This document shows, piece after piece, positions 28,155-38,438 of a stretch of DNA of 52,220 bases; positions within the stretch are counted from its first letter, which is position 1; the number at the start of each line of letters is the position of its first letter. The DNA is from Pirellulales bacterium (lineage in GTDB: Bacteria > Planctomycetota > Planctomycetia > Pirellulales > Pirellulaceae): assembly GCA_022451045.1 (NCBI GenBank), contig JAKUOW010000011.1:1-52220 (forward strand). Reading direction: 5' to 3'. Position numbers and translations under genes: made by a program. Below the pieces are notes generated by a model. The model had not been told where the DNA came from, did not search any database, and worked only from the letters and a program-made list of their open reading frames with translations.

Positions 28155-29147
28155 ATGATTCGTCCATTCTTTGCCCTGCTTATTGGATTTGCTGTATCAA
28201 CAAACAGCTTTGCACAGGATAGCCCCGATGTGCTTGATGGTAACGTGGAAGCTGCCACGGAGTTGGTCTTTACCGAAGGCCCCGCATACCACCGAGATGG
28301 CAGTGTGTTCTTTACAGACATCGCTAATAACCGAATCATGCGACTGAATCCCGGTGCGGATGAAGCTCATACGTTTCTGCAGCCGAGCGGTCGTGCAAAC
28401 GGGTTGATGTTCGATGCTCATGGTTTTTTGGTCGCTTGCGAAGGCAATGAAAAAGGTGGTCTTGGCGGCCGAAGACTTGTCCGAATAGATATCATCAGCC
28501 GCAAACGAACCGTTATCGCAGACCGCTTTGAAGGCAAGCGATTCAATAGTCTCAATGACCTGTGCATCAACAAACGCGGGCAAATTTATTTCACGGATCC
28601 TTACTATGGTCCGGATCGAGACCAGCTAGAACTTGATGTTGAGGGTGTTTATCGTGTCAATTCAGATGGTACAGAGTTGGTTCGTGTTCTCGGCAAAGGT
28701 CAAATCTCACGGCCCAACGGAATTGGCCTCTCACCGGATGAAAAGACACTTTATGTTGTGGATAACCACCCCATTATTCCTGTGCGAAAACTGTGGGCCT
28801 TTCCATTGGATGGAGATGGCAATATTGCTGGTGATGGCAAGGAATTGTACGACTGGGGGACCGGTCGAGGTGGCGATGGTCTGAGCATCGACCAACAAGG
28901 CAATGTATACGTCACAGGTGGTGCTGACCGAAAGTACCCAAATCAGGACACTAGTAACCCAGCCGGAGTCTACGTGATTTCACCTGAAGGAGAGCTTCGT
29001 GGGATCATAAAAGTGCCTGAAGACATGGTTACAAATTGTTGCTTTGGTGGTGCAGATCTCAAGACGCTATATATCACTGCTGGTAAGACTATCTGGCAGG
29101 TCCGCACAAAGGTGGCTGGATCCGTTCTTTGGCCAAAAGCCGAATAA
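28155..29147 (+). CDS. SMP-30/gluconolactonase/LRE family protein, secreted
   Basis: VFTEGPAYHRDGSVFFTDIANNRIMRL, ANGLMFDAHGFLVACEGN, FNSLNDLCINKRGQIYFTDPYYG. Confidence 0.9.
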   Translation: MIRPFFALLIGFAVSTNSFAQDSPDVLDGNVEAATELVFTEGPAYHRDGSVFFTDIANNRIMRLNPGADEAHTFLQPSGRANGLMFDAHGFLVACEGNEKGGLGGRRLVRIDIISRKRTVIADRFEGKRFNSLNDLCINKRGQIYFTDPYYGPDRDQLELDVEGVYRVNSDGTELVRVLGKGQISRPNGIGLSPDEKTLYVVDNHPIIPVRKLWAFPLDGDGNIAGDGKELYDWGTGRGGDGLSIDQQGNVYVTGGADRKYPNQDTSNPAGVYVISPEGELRGIIKVPEDMVTNCCFGGADLKTLYITAGKTIWQVRTKVAGSVLWPKAE

Positions 29148-29164
29148 GTGAAGGTGCATGCTGA

Positions 29165-29335
29165 ATAGACCCTGCCACGGATGATCTCGGTGAGGTTGTA
29201 TTTCAGCGCAGCGCTGGTACGGCACCAAAAACATTTGTGGGTCTAGCTTTTGCCTATACGATGACTGCTAGTAGGCTTACGCGCTTGATCGGTGTGGACC
29301 AACTTGCATGTTTTGAGGCCGGATATTCCATATGA
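29165..29335 (+). pseudogene. Possible cyclophilin (PPIase) fragment
   Basis: Stop-to-stop frame IDPATDDLGEVVFQRSAGTAPKTFVGLAFAYTM...; the segment LGEVVFQ..AGTAPKTFVGLA resembles the cyclophilin N-terminus; no start, short. Confidence 0.25.
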
Positions 29336-29431
29336 CAGTAGATTGGCATAGTGAAGCCCCCACTTTTGGTAGGGTGTGTCATGCATGTCGCTCTTGGATA
29401 GTGCATACGCTTCACGCATAATAGAAGTGAA

Positions 29432-31864
29432 ATGAATTGCCGAAATAACCCCTTGTTGCTTGCTACTGTTTTGTGCTGCTTCTGCGCCGTCAGTAGTCTC
29501 TTTAGCGCTGAGTATGCTCGCATAGATGTCACTCCACAGCAGGTCATTCTGCAAGGCAAAGACGCTTCGTTTCAGCTTCTGATTACAGGATATTCTGAAA
29601 CGGGAAAAGCAACTGACTTGACTCGTACAGCGAGCTACCGGATTGATGGCGAATCGCTGGTTCAACTCAACGATTCGGGAATCATTCGAAGTGTTCAGGA
29701 TGGTCAGACTCGTGTCGTTGTAATGGTGGATGATCGGGAAATCTCTATCCCGGTAAGTGTGGATTCATCTGACCATCGGATATCTTTGAATTTTGAAAAT
29801 GACATCGAGCCGATTTTATCCAGGTATAGATGCAATACCTCCGGGTGCCATGGAAAGGCTGAAGGTCAAAATGGATTTAAGCTATCCGTGTTTGGTTTTG
29901 ACCCGGTTGCAGATTACTCTGCTCTGGTGATGGAGGCTCGCGGGCGCCGCGTCTTTCCGTCGTCACCTGAACGGAGCTTATTACTGCAAAAGATGAGCGG
30001 CGGCGTGCCGCATGGCGGTGGGATACCCATTGACCCAGCCCGGCCCGAATACCGAACAGTACGAGATTGGATCCTCGAAGGCATGCCGGTGGGCTCGCCG
30101 GAGGATGCGGTTGTTACAAAGATTCAACTGACTCCGAATCAACAGGTTATGCACCGAGGTGACCAGCAACAACTGAGAGTAGTGGCCACGATGTCGGATG
30201 GGCGCGAGGTGGATGTGACGGAACTTGCTCAGTTCAGGTCGAACGCTGCCGCACAGGCTGTTGTGGATCCCGAGGGGCTCATAACAACCGGACAGTCTCC
30301 GGGTGTCGTAGCTGTAATGGCCACCTACATGGGAAACGTGGATGTCTTCAAAGCATTTATTCCCCGGGTCGAAGGCTCAATTGATTTTCCAGAAGTCGCA
30401 GAGAACAACAGCATCGACTCACACGTTAATAACCAACTGAAGAAGCTAAATATTATTCGATCTGGTCGTGCAGATGATGCAAGTTATCTTCGTCGGGTGT
30501 ATGTAGACCTTATAGGCACACTTCCAACCGCAGAAGAGACTCGCCAGTTTCTAACAGATGTTAGAGCGGACAAACGTTCTCTAATCGTTGATGCTTTGAT
30601 GGAAAGGCCGGAGTTTGCCGATTACTGGGCTCTCAAATGGTCCGACCTGTTGCGCGTCGATCGGCTCGCACTTGGGCATAAGAATGCCTACTCCTATTAC
30701 AACTGGATTCGAACATCCTTCAAAGAGAATAAACCACTGGATGAGTTTGCGAGAGATTTGATAACTGCGGAAGGCCCGTTGCGAGAACGACCAGCAGGGA
30801 CCTTTTATAAAGCCGTGGGTGGCGCCAATAAGCAGGCAAGTACATTGTCCCAAGTACTCTTAGGAATCCGAATCGAATGTGCGGAATGCCACCACCATCC
30901 ATGGGATCGTTGGAGTCAGCAGGATTACTTCGGCATGCAGGCATTTTTCACTCAGGTGAAGTTCAAGCCGTCGAATGTAGGAGAGATGGTTTACGCGGAC
31001 GGTAATCCTTCCACGAAACATCCTCGCTCAGGAGAAGAAGTTTTTGCTCATGCTCTTGGCGAAGCGATGCCGGAATCTTCGCCTACTGGAGACAGGCGAT
31101 CAGTACTTGCAGACTGGATGACGGATGTTGAAAATCCGTGGTTTGCACGCAATATGGCAAATCGTGCATGGGCACATTTTATGGGCCGGGGTGTTGTTGA
31201 ACCAGTGGACGATATTCGTCTTACAAACCCGCCGTCCAATGCAGCATTGCTCGATGATCTGGCTGACTATTTGACGAAATACAATTTTGACTTCCGTGAG
31301 TTGATACGCTACATAACGGCGTCGGCCACGTACCAGCGTTCCTCAGAGGTTAACGAATCTAATAATCTTGATGAGCAGAATTACTCCCGGTTTCTTTTTA
31401 AGCAGTTGCCGGCCGAGGTGTTACTTGACGCAATTAGCCAGACGACAGGCGTCCCTGCCAAGTTCGATGGCGTACCACACGGCAGTCGGGCAATTCAGTT
31501 GTGGGATAGCTCGGTCAAGGATTACTTTCTGAAGACATTTGGCCGACCGGCACGGGCAACAGCTTGTGAATGTGAACGTATTGGGCAACCCACCGTCACA
31601 CAGGTCTTGCACATCCTAAATTCCCCCGACATTCAAGAAAAACTAATTCACAAGAGCGGCCGCGTGCAGTCACTTATAGATAAAGTGGAAGACGACGGGC
31701 AATTAATTGAAGAACTATACCTGACGTTTTATGGGCGAATGCCTTTACCACAGGAAATCGAATACTGTTCTGAATATCTGGAAACAGCCGATAATAGACT
31801 TGTCGGTGCCTCCGATATCGCTTGGAGCTTAATGAACTCGCTAGAGTTCGTATTTAATCACTAA
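29432..31864 (+). CDS. Ig-like/DUF1549/DUF1553 planctomycete cytochrome-type protein
   Basis: FENDIEPILSRYRCNTSGCHGKAEGQNGFKLSVFGFDP, LGIRIECAECHHHPWDRWSQQDYFGMQAFF, RNMANRAWAHFMGRGVVEPVDDIR. Confidence 0.95.
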   Translation: MNCRNNPLLLATVLCCFCAVSSLFSAEYARIDVTPQQVILQGKDASFQLLITGYSETGKATDLTRTASYRIDGESLVQLNDSGIIRSVQDGQTRVVVMVDDREISIPVSVDSSDHRISLNFENDIEPILSRYRCNTSGCHGKAEGQNGFKLSVFGFDPVADYSALVMEARGRRVFPSSPERSLLLQKMSGGVPHGGGIPIDPARPEYRTVRDWILEGMPVGSPEDAVVTKIQLTPNQQVMHRGDQQQLRVVATMSDGREVDVTELAQFRSNAAAQAVVDPEGLITTGQSPGVVAVMATYMGNVDVFKAFIPRVEGSIDFPEVAENNSIDSHVNNQLKKLNIIRSGRADDASYLRRVYVDLIGTLPTAEETRQFLTDVRADKRSLIVDALMERPEFADYWALKWSDLLRVDRLALGHKNAYSYYNWIRTSFKENKPLDEFARDLITAEGPLRERPAGTFYKAVGGANKQASTLSQVLLGIRIECAECHHHPWDRWSQQDYFGMQAFFTQVKFKPSNVGEMVYADGNPSTKHPRSGEEVFAHALGEAMPESSPTGDRRSVLADWMTDVENPWFARNMANRAWAHFMGRGVVEPVDDIRLTNPPSNAALLDDLADYLTKYNFDFRELIRYITASATYQRSSEVNESNNLDEQNYSRFLFKQLPAEVLLDAISQTTGVPAKFDGVPHGSRAIQLWDSSVKDYFLKTFGRPARATACECERIGQPTVTQVLHILNSPDIQEKLIHKSGRVQSLIDKVEDDGQLIEELYLTFYGRMPLPQEIEYCSEYLETADNRLVGASDIAWSLMNSLEFVFNH

Positions 31865-31886
31865 TTCGTGATGGAGATTGAGAATC

Positions 31887-33233
31887 ATGGCTGTAGTCAA
31901 TTCACACAAATACTGTGATGGTATACGGCGTCGTGACATGCTTAGCATTGGATCTATGGGCTTATTTGGTTCGATGATCAACTTGCCGCGAGTAATGGAA
32001 GCCCAGGCGCGTGCGGCTGCTGAAGGCAAGCCAGCAAAAGATATTTCCATGATTTTGGTATTCCTACATGGTGGCCTGTCCACCATCGATACCTGGGACA
32101 TGAAACCAGACGCACCGGCGGAGTTTCGAGGAGAATTTGATCCTAAATCCACGAGTGTGCCGGGGATTCAGTTATGCGAGCATCTTCCTAGCTTGGCGCA
32201 ACAGCATGACAAATTCAGCGTGGTTCGTTCCTTTGGACACAGTAACAGCGATCATGGACCAGCTGACCACTACTTATTGACCGGTTATCATCCGGTGGCC
32301 GGATTCAATGCCGGATTAAATCCAAATAACCAAAAGCCGTGCATGGGCTCCATTGTTGCACGAGAACTTGGGCCTCGAGGAAGCGTTCCGCCCTATGTAA
32401 GCATTCCCAAGGTTCACAATAGTGCCGGATCGTCTTATCTTGGTGCCGCCTACTCACCATTTGGTGTTCTTGCGGATCCAAGTGCTCCGGATTTTGCTGT
32501 TCCGGATCTGGCACCGCCTGTTACGGTTGATGGAAAGCAACTTAACAATCGTCGAGCTCTGCTGAGCAAACTAAACCGCTTTGAAAAAGCCGCTGAAGTT
32601 ACCGCAAATCAAAGTGCCAAAGCGCTGAACACGTTTCAACGCAAGGCATTTGAGTTGATGACATCTGATGCAACAAAGGCTGCTTTTGATATTTCCCAAG
32701 AACCTGAAAAACTACGAGATGAATACGGGCGACATACGCTTGGCCAAAGCTGCCTAATGGCACGGCGTCTTGTGGAAGCAGGTGTCCGGTTCGTATTTGT
32801 GGATCACAACAATTGGGATACTCATTACAACAACTTCCACGTGTTGAAGAATGACTTGCTCCCTCATTTGGATAGTGGCATGTCTACGCTGCTTCGGGAC
32901 TTGGATGATCGGGGAATGCTGGATACCACTCTGGTTCTGGTAACCGGCGAATTCGGCCGTACACCAAGGATCAACGGTTCAGCGGGTCGAGATCATTGGG
33001 GACCAAGTAGTGCGATTGCAATGGCTGGTGGTGGCGTACATGGTGGCCGAATTATTGGCGCATCAAATGAACGTGCAGAACGCCCAGCCACAACGCCTTA
33101 TGGCCCGGCTGACTTGGTGGCTACGGTTTACCATGCCATGGGAATTGATCCTGCTACTGAATACGAAACTCCTGAAGGTCGCCCCGTCCCGGTTGTGCCC
33201 GGTGAAGGTCGTGTGATTGACGGCTTGTTCTAA
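31887..33233 (+). CDS. DUF1501 domain-containing protein
   Basis: HKYCDGIRRRDMLSIGSMGLFG; LVFLHGGLSTIDTWDMKPDAP; LVTGEFGRTPRINGSAGRDHWG. ATG 31887 preferred over TTG 31878. Confidence 0.95.
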   Translation: MAVVNSHKYCDGIRRRDMLSIGSMGLFGSMINLPRVMEAQARAAAEGKPAKDISMILVFLHGGLSTIDTWDMKPDAPAEFRGEFDPKSTSVPGIQLCEHLPSLAQQHDKFSVVRSFGHSNSDHGPADHYLLTGYHPVAGFNAGLNPNNQKPCMGSIVARELGPRGSVPPYVSIPKVHNSAGSSYLGAAYSPFGVLADPSAPDFAVPDLAPPVTVDGKQLNNRRALLSKLNRFEKAAEVTANQSAKALNTFQRKAFELMTSDATKAAFDISQEPEKLRDEYGRHTLGQSCLMARRLVEAGVRFVFVDHNNWDTHYNNFHVLKNDLLPHLDSGMSTLLRDLDDRGMLDTTLVLVTGEFGRTPRINGSAGRDHWGPSSAIAMAGGGVHGGRIIGASNERAERPATTPYGPADLVATVYHAMGIDPATEYETPEGRPVPVVPGEGRVIDGLF

Positions 33234-33258
33234 TGACCCTCTCAATTGGACGAGACGA

Positions 33259-35628
33259 ATGTACCGTAGACTTGTTTTAGCTGTATTCCTTGTTGCAACC
33301 TGCAGTACGTTGCACGCTGATGATCCGACTGTCAGCTATATCTTCCCGGCGGGCGGTCAGCGAGGCACGACGGTGAACTTCAACGTCGGCGGTCATTATC
33401 TTCGCGCCGAATGTCCATTTGAGATTCTTGGAAATGGCATCCTGACCGGCAATACCATTAAGCGGAATGCCAGAACTCAGTGGTTTGAAGGTCCGCTGAT
33501 TCCCATGCCAGCATCACAAGCGAAAGAGGACTATCCCGTTGATCAGGCAGGTGAGTTAAGTATCGCCCAAGATGCTACGCTCGGGTTCAGGCGGTGGAGA
33601 GTCTGGACAAGTCAGGGTGTGATCCCAACTCAAAAGTTTGTTATCGGTCATTTGCCTGAAATCATAGAGCAGGAGATTGATGGTACACCGATTCCGCAAG
33701 ATGTGACTTTGCCAGTAACGATCAATGGCCGTGTATTCCCACGTGAAGATGTGGATCTTTGGAGATTCGATGCCAAGGCAGGCAAAGAATATACAGTCGA
33801 GGTAATGGCAAAGCGCCTTGGCACAGGACTCGATTCTCATATTGAAGTCATCGATAGTGAAGGCAAACGGGTTGCCGAAAACGGTGACTGGTTTGGCGAA
33901 GACTCATTTCTGCGATTTAAGGCCGAGTCCGACGGAAAACACACAGTGCGGATTTATGATGCTGCGTTTGGTGGTCTCCAACATTACGTGTATCGATTGA
34001 CGATTACAGATCAGGAATACGTAGATCATGTGTTCCCGCTTGGTGGCCAACGTGGGAAACCCCTAAAGCTGCAACTATTCGGGCAGATGATTCCCGAGGA
34101 GCCAGTGGAGCTTAGTGTTTCACCGGATGCCGCTGATCAATGGGTGTTTGACTTATCACATAAAGGGAAGACGCTCAGACGACTGGAATTAGATATTACG
34201 GATTATCCAGAGGTGCTGGAGTCGGATGAACAGCGGGCAGCAACTCATACTGTGCCGGTGGTCTTAAATGGTCGAATTCAGGACGTGGGTGAAGAAGATA
34301 CGTGGAATCTGAGTGCAACAAAAGGAGATGTGATTAACTTGGATCTCAAGGCAGCTCGTCTGGGGTCCTTGCTCGACTCTCACCTGGCTGTACTTGATAA
34401 AGATGGAAAAGAAATCTCAAAGAACGATGATATTCAAAACGGATTAACGGATTCGAAATTGGCTTTTACCGCTCCGGAGGACGGTACATACCATGTGGTC
34501 ATTAAAGACAGGTTTGGGAGATTCTCCGCGGGACAATTCAGTTATCGATTAGTTGTTAGTAAGCCTACCAATCTGGAAAATAGCCTGAAGCTGACGTTGC
34601 CCGTTGATGGATTAACGGTGATCCGTGGCCAGGAAGGAAAACTGAAGGTTACCGCAGAGAGAGTTGGTGGTTGGAAAGGCCCGATTGAACTATCGGTAGC
34701 TGGACTGCCTGAGCATATCACGCTGGATGGCCTAACGATTGCAGAAGGGAAATCCGATACAGAGATCAAGATTAAGCCAGAGGATCAATCAAAAATTCAG
34801 GCAACGAGCATCACCATTTCTGGTGTCGGAACTGTAATGCCTAAAGAAGCGGCTGAAAATGAAGAAACGCCAGCTGAGACTGTAAACGCCGTCGCCGTAA
34901 AGCCTGCAGAGAATTACCTTGATATTCAGCAGGACTCACTGATGCTATCAGTGGCTATGCCAACTCCGTTTAAGATTTGGGGTACGTTCGAAACGAAGTT
35001 TGCACATCGTGGCTCATCGTATAAACGCTCGATGTTTATTGAGCGAGAAGACTACGACGGACCCATTGAGATAGTCATGGCTGAAAGACAAGTACGGCAT
35101 CTGCAAGGTGTAACAGGTAAGCCCATTTATGTACCCGCTGGTGAGACCGGATTTACCTACCAAATTCAATTGCCTCCATGGATGGAGATCGGTCGTACGT
35201 GCAGAGTAGCGGTGACGGGAATCGCAACGATTACCGACCATGACGGTACGGAGCACTTGGTCAGTCATACGTCCCACGCACAAAATGACCAAATCATTGT
35301 GCTGGTAGATGCTTCTAAGATGTCAATTCAGGCCGCTGTTTCGTCTATGCAGTTTGCACCCGGAGAAGTAGTGCCTGTCACAGTGAGAGTGAATCGGGGC
35401 GATAAGATTCAGGGAGATGTAAGTGTATCCGTGACGTTGCCGGAGCATATTTCTGCAGTTACTGCCGAGTCTATCGTCATTCCAGCTGATAAAACGGAGG
35501 GGATTCTAAACGTCCGGTTTGACGACGCGCCGGATGCAGTGTTCAATATGCCATTAACAGTCCGTGCTCGTGTTGATGAAGGTACTGAGCATCATACGGC
35601 TGAAGATAAAATAGATATCGTTAAGTAA
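33259..35628 (+). CDS. PPC-type secreted beta-sandwich protein
   Basis: MYRRLVLAVFLVATCSTLHA signal; PREDVDLWRFDAKAGKEYTVEVMAKRLG and GEEDTWNLSATKGDVINLDLKAARLG repeats. Confidence 0.82.
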   Translation: MYRRLVLAVFLVATCSTLHADDPTVSYIFPAGGQRGTTVNFNVGGHYLRAECPFEILGNGILTGNTIKRNARTQWFEGPLIPMPASQAKEDYPVDQAGELSIAQDATLGFRRWRVWTSQGVIPTQKFVIGHLPEIIEQEIDGTPIPQDVTLPVTINGRVFPREDVDLWRFDAKAGKEYTVEVMAKRLGTGLDSHIEVIDSEGKRVAENGDWFGEDSFLRFKAESDGKHTVRIYDAAFGGLQHYVYRLTITDQEYVDHVFPLGGQRGKPLKLQLFGQMIPEEPVELSVSPDAADQWVFDLSHKGKTLRRLELDITDYPEVLESDEQRAATHTVPVVLNGRIQDVGEEDTWNLSATKGDVINLDLKAARLGSLLDSHLAVLDKDGKEISKNDDIQNGLTDSKLAFTAPEDGTYHVVIKDRFGRFSAGQFSYRLVVSKPTNLENSLKLTLPVDGLTVIRGQEGKLKVTAERVGGWKGPIELSVAGLPEHITLDGLTIAEGKSDTEIKIKPEDQSKIQATSITISGVGTVMPKEAAENEETPAETVNAVAVKPAENYLDIQQDSLMLSVAMPTPFKIWGTFETKFAHRGSSYKRSMFIEREDYDGPIEIVMAERQVRHLQGVTGKPIYVPAGETGFTYQIQLPPWMEIGRTCRVAVTGIATITDHDGTEHLVSHTSHAQNDQIIVLVDASKMSIQAAVSSMQFAPGEVVPVTVRVNRGDKIQGDVSVSVTLPEHISAVTAESIVIPADKTEGILNVRFDDAPDAVFNMPLTVRARVDEGTEHHTAEDKIDIVK

Positions 35629-35653
35629 CACTCTTATCCGGACTCTACACCTA

Positions 35654-38434
35654 ATGAAGCGACGCTCTCAATATCTCTGCGCCCTCCTTTTATTCTTTGT
35701 GTGGTCGATGTCAGCCAAAACCTTTGCTGCTGATCGACCGAATATTGTCTTTATATTGTCGGACGATCATCGGTGGGATCAGCTAGGCTGCGCAGGACAT
35801 CCGATTGTGAAAACACCGCATATTGATCAAATGGCTGCGGACGGTGTTCGCTTTAAAAATATGTTTGTAACCACGTCGATCTGTGCCGCGAGTAGAGCAA
35901 CGATCTTTACTGGTATGTATGAACGTGGTCATCGCTACACCTTCGGTACTGTACCGATCGCCAATCAATTCATCTCAAATAGTTACCCGACAAAGTTAAA
36001 GGCCGCAGGATATCAAACAGGTTTTGTCGGTAAATTTGGAGTCAGCGTTGAAGGTGGCGTTGGGCCGATGTTTGATTACTTCAGACCGCTGAATCGAAGT
36101 CCTTACTTTAAAACACAACCAGATGGAACTCAGCGGCATGTTACTCAGATTGCCGGTGACCTGGCGCTGGAGTTTCTTGAGGCACAGCAGGCGGGCACGC
36201 CGTTTTGTTTATCGATCAGCTTTAATGCGCCCCATGCTGAAGACGGTGACAAGCAAAATCACTACCCCGTGCCGAAATCCGTTGCCGAAATCTATGACGA
36301 CATCAAAGTGCCGTCGGCACGCCTTTCTGATCCGGAAATCTTTGCGGCTCATCCCGAGTTTTTGCGACGCAGTATGCAGCGAGAACGATTTCACTGGCGT
36401 TGGGATACGCCGGATAAATTCACTAAGAATATGCGCGGCTATTGGGGGATGATCAGCGGTGTGGATCATGTTGTCGGGCGTGTAAGAAAAAAATTATCAG
36501 AGCTAGGACTGGATAAAGACACGATTGTCATTTTTACGGGTGACAACGGTTACTACCTCGGTCAGCGTGGCTTTGCTGGAAAGTGGTCACACTACGAAGA
36601 ATCACTGCGAGTGCCTCTCGTGGTGGTTGACCCACGTCTTGCAGATAAGCAACAAGGAACGGTTCGCGATGAGATTGTCCTTAATGTCGACCTTGCTCCG
36701 ACGATGTTGTCAGCCGCCGGTGTGGAAACGCCAGATACATATCAAGGAATAGCACTTACTGACTTAATCTCGGGTCAGGAAATAACTAGCTGGCGAGATG
36801 ACTTTTTTTGCGAACATTTGTTTCATATTCCGGGGCGGATTCCAAAGTATGAAGGCGTACGAGGCACAGAGTGGACGTATGCTCGTTATATAGAGCAAGA
36901 ACCACCATATGAGTTTTTGCATAACCTACGAGATGACCCAGATCAGCTAACCAATTTTGCCAAGAACCCGGCATATGCCGATCAATTGACCAAAATGCGA
37001 GATCGTTGTGATGAATTGATGAATGAACTGGGTGGTGAGTACAGCCGGGAAAAATTTAAACTGCGTAGAGACGTTCAACAGCAATCTCCGGCAAAACCAC
37101 AGCCAGCAAAAAAACCAGCGGCGAAGCCGGCAAAGCCATCGGAACGCCCAAATGTTGTGCTGATTATTTCTGACGATCAGTCGTGGACGGACTATTCCTT
37201 TATTGGACATGCTGCCATCAAGACTCCATCGATCGACCAGCTTGCCAAAGAGAGTGCTACGTTTCTTCGCGGATACGTCCCAACCGCACTTTGTCGGCCA
37301 TCGCTGGCCACGATGATTACCGGGCTATATCCACGGCAACACGGTATCACAGGGAACGACCCGGCACCAAATCACCCACTGCCTCCCGGTGGAAATTATC
37401 AAACGCTGCGTAATCAGCTGATCAGCAAAATTGATACCTTAGATACAATCCCCAAGTTACTCGGAGAGGCCGGGTATCTAAGCCATCAAAGCGGAAAGTG
37501 GTGGGAAGGAAACTTTGCCCGTGGCGGATTCACGCACGGAATGACCCATGGAGATCCAAAACGTGGTGGAAGGCACGGTGACGAGGGCCTGAAAATTGGT
37601 CGGACAGGAATGGATCCGATCGAGGAGTTCATCGATCATTCGCTTTCCGAAGAGAAGCCTTTCTTTCTTTGGTATGCACCGTTTTTACCTCATACACCAC
37701 ACAATCCACCCCAGCGACTGCTTGAGAAGTATCAACAGGAAGGACGGCCTCTCGCAATGGCCAAATACTATGCAATGTGTGAGTGGTTCGATGAATCATG
37801 TGGCGATCTTTTGGGGATCATTGATGACAAAGGTCTTCGGAAGAAGACACTTGTCATTTATGTCACCGATAATGGCTGGATACAGCGTACTCCATCGGTC
37901 GAAGTGCCTATGGGTTGGCGATCTCAATATGCTCCACGTTCGAAGCAGTCACCGAATGAAGGCGGAGTTCGCACCCCGATTATGGTGCGTTGGCCTGGCC
38001 ATGTTCGGCAAGGAAAAAAGCAAGCCTTGGTATCAAGCATCGATATCGCGCCGACAATTCTGAAAGCATGTGGTGTTGAGGTGCCGGCTGCTATGAGCGG
38101 GATCGATCTGTTGTTGCCCGCGAACAATAAGGGCTCAGCCAGGGCAGGCGTTTTGTTTGGTGAGAGTTATGCTCACGATATCGCAGATTTGGAAAATCCA
38201 AGAGAGACGCTGCTTTATCGGTGGGTCATTAGTGGAAATATGAAACTGATCCGCACCTATGATGGCACGGTCGGCCGCTACAAATCAACACATAATTTTG
38301 CGAATAAAGCTACACAGCTATACGATTTGATGTCAGATCCGCATGAAAATGACAACCTGGCTGAAGAAAATCCACAGCTAGTTAAAGAGCTAACGGAAAT
38401 TCTCAATGATCATTGGGATACAAGTGGAAAGTAG
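35654..38434 (+). CDS. Tandem-fused sulfatase (two sulfatase domains, one polypeptide)
   Basis: Domain 1 RPNIVFILSDDHRWDQLG...SICAASRATIFTGMY; Ala/Lys/Pro-rich linker; domain 2 RPNVVLIISDDQSWTDYS...TALCRPSLATMITGLYPRQHG. Confidence 0.95.
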   Translation: MKRRSQYLCALLLFFVWSMSAKTFAADRPNIVFILSDDHRWDQLGCAGHPIVKTPHIDQMAADGVRFKNMFVTTSICAASRATIFTGMYERGHRYTFGTVPIANQFISNSYPTKLKAAGYQTGFVGKFGVSVEGGVGPMFDYFRPLNRSPYFKTQPDGTQRHVTQIAGDLALEFLEAQQAGTPFCLSISFNAPHAEDGDKQNHYPVPKSVAEIYDDIKVPSARLSDPEIFAAHPEFLRRSMQRERFHWRWDTPDKFTKNMRGYWGMISGVDHVVGRVRKKLSELGLDKDTIVIFTGDNGYYLGQRGFAGKWSHYEESLRVPLVVVDPRLADKQQGTVRDEIVLNVDLAPTMLSAAGVETPDTYQGIALTDLISGQEITSWRDDFFCEHLFHIPGRIPKYEGVRGTEWTYARYIEQEPPYEFLHNLRDDPDQLTNFAKNPAYADQLTKMRDRCDELMNELGGEYSREKFKLRRDVQQQSPAKPQPAKKPAAKPAKPSERPNVVLIISDDQSWTDYSFIGHAAIKTPSIDQLAKESATFLRGYVPTALCRPSLATMITGLYPRQHGITGNDPAPNHPLPPGGNYQTLRNQLISKIDTLDTIPKLLGEAGYLSHQSGKWWEGNFARGGFTHGMTHGDPKRGGRHGDEGLKIGRTGMDPIEEFIDHSLSEEKPFFLWYAPFLPHTPHNPPQRLLEKYQQEGRPLAMAKYYAMCEWFDESCGDLLGIIDDKGLRKKTLVIYVTDNGWIQRTPSVEVPMGWRSQYAPRSKQSPNEGGVRTPIMVRWPGHVRQGKKQALVSSIDIAPTILKACGVEVPAAMSGIDLLLPANNKGSARAGVLFGESYAHDIADLENPRETLLYRWVISGNMKLIRTYDGTVGRYKSTHNFANKATQLYDLMSDPHENDNLAEENPQLVKELTEILNDHWDTSGK

Positions 38435-38438
38435 ACGA

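Noticed and set aside
37075-37145. Sulfatase linker as an assembly-created fusion of two genes
   Set aside because: The linker is in frame with compositional bias (Ala/Lys/Pro) typical of real interdomain linkers, and the second domain lacks its own signal peptide or start region.
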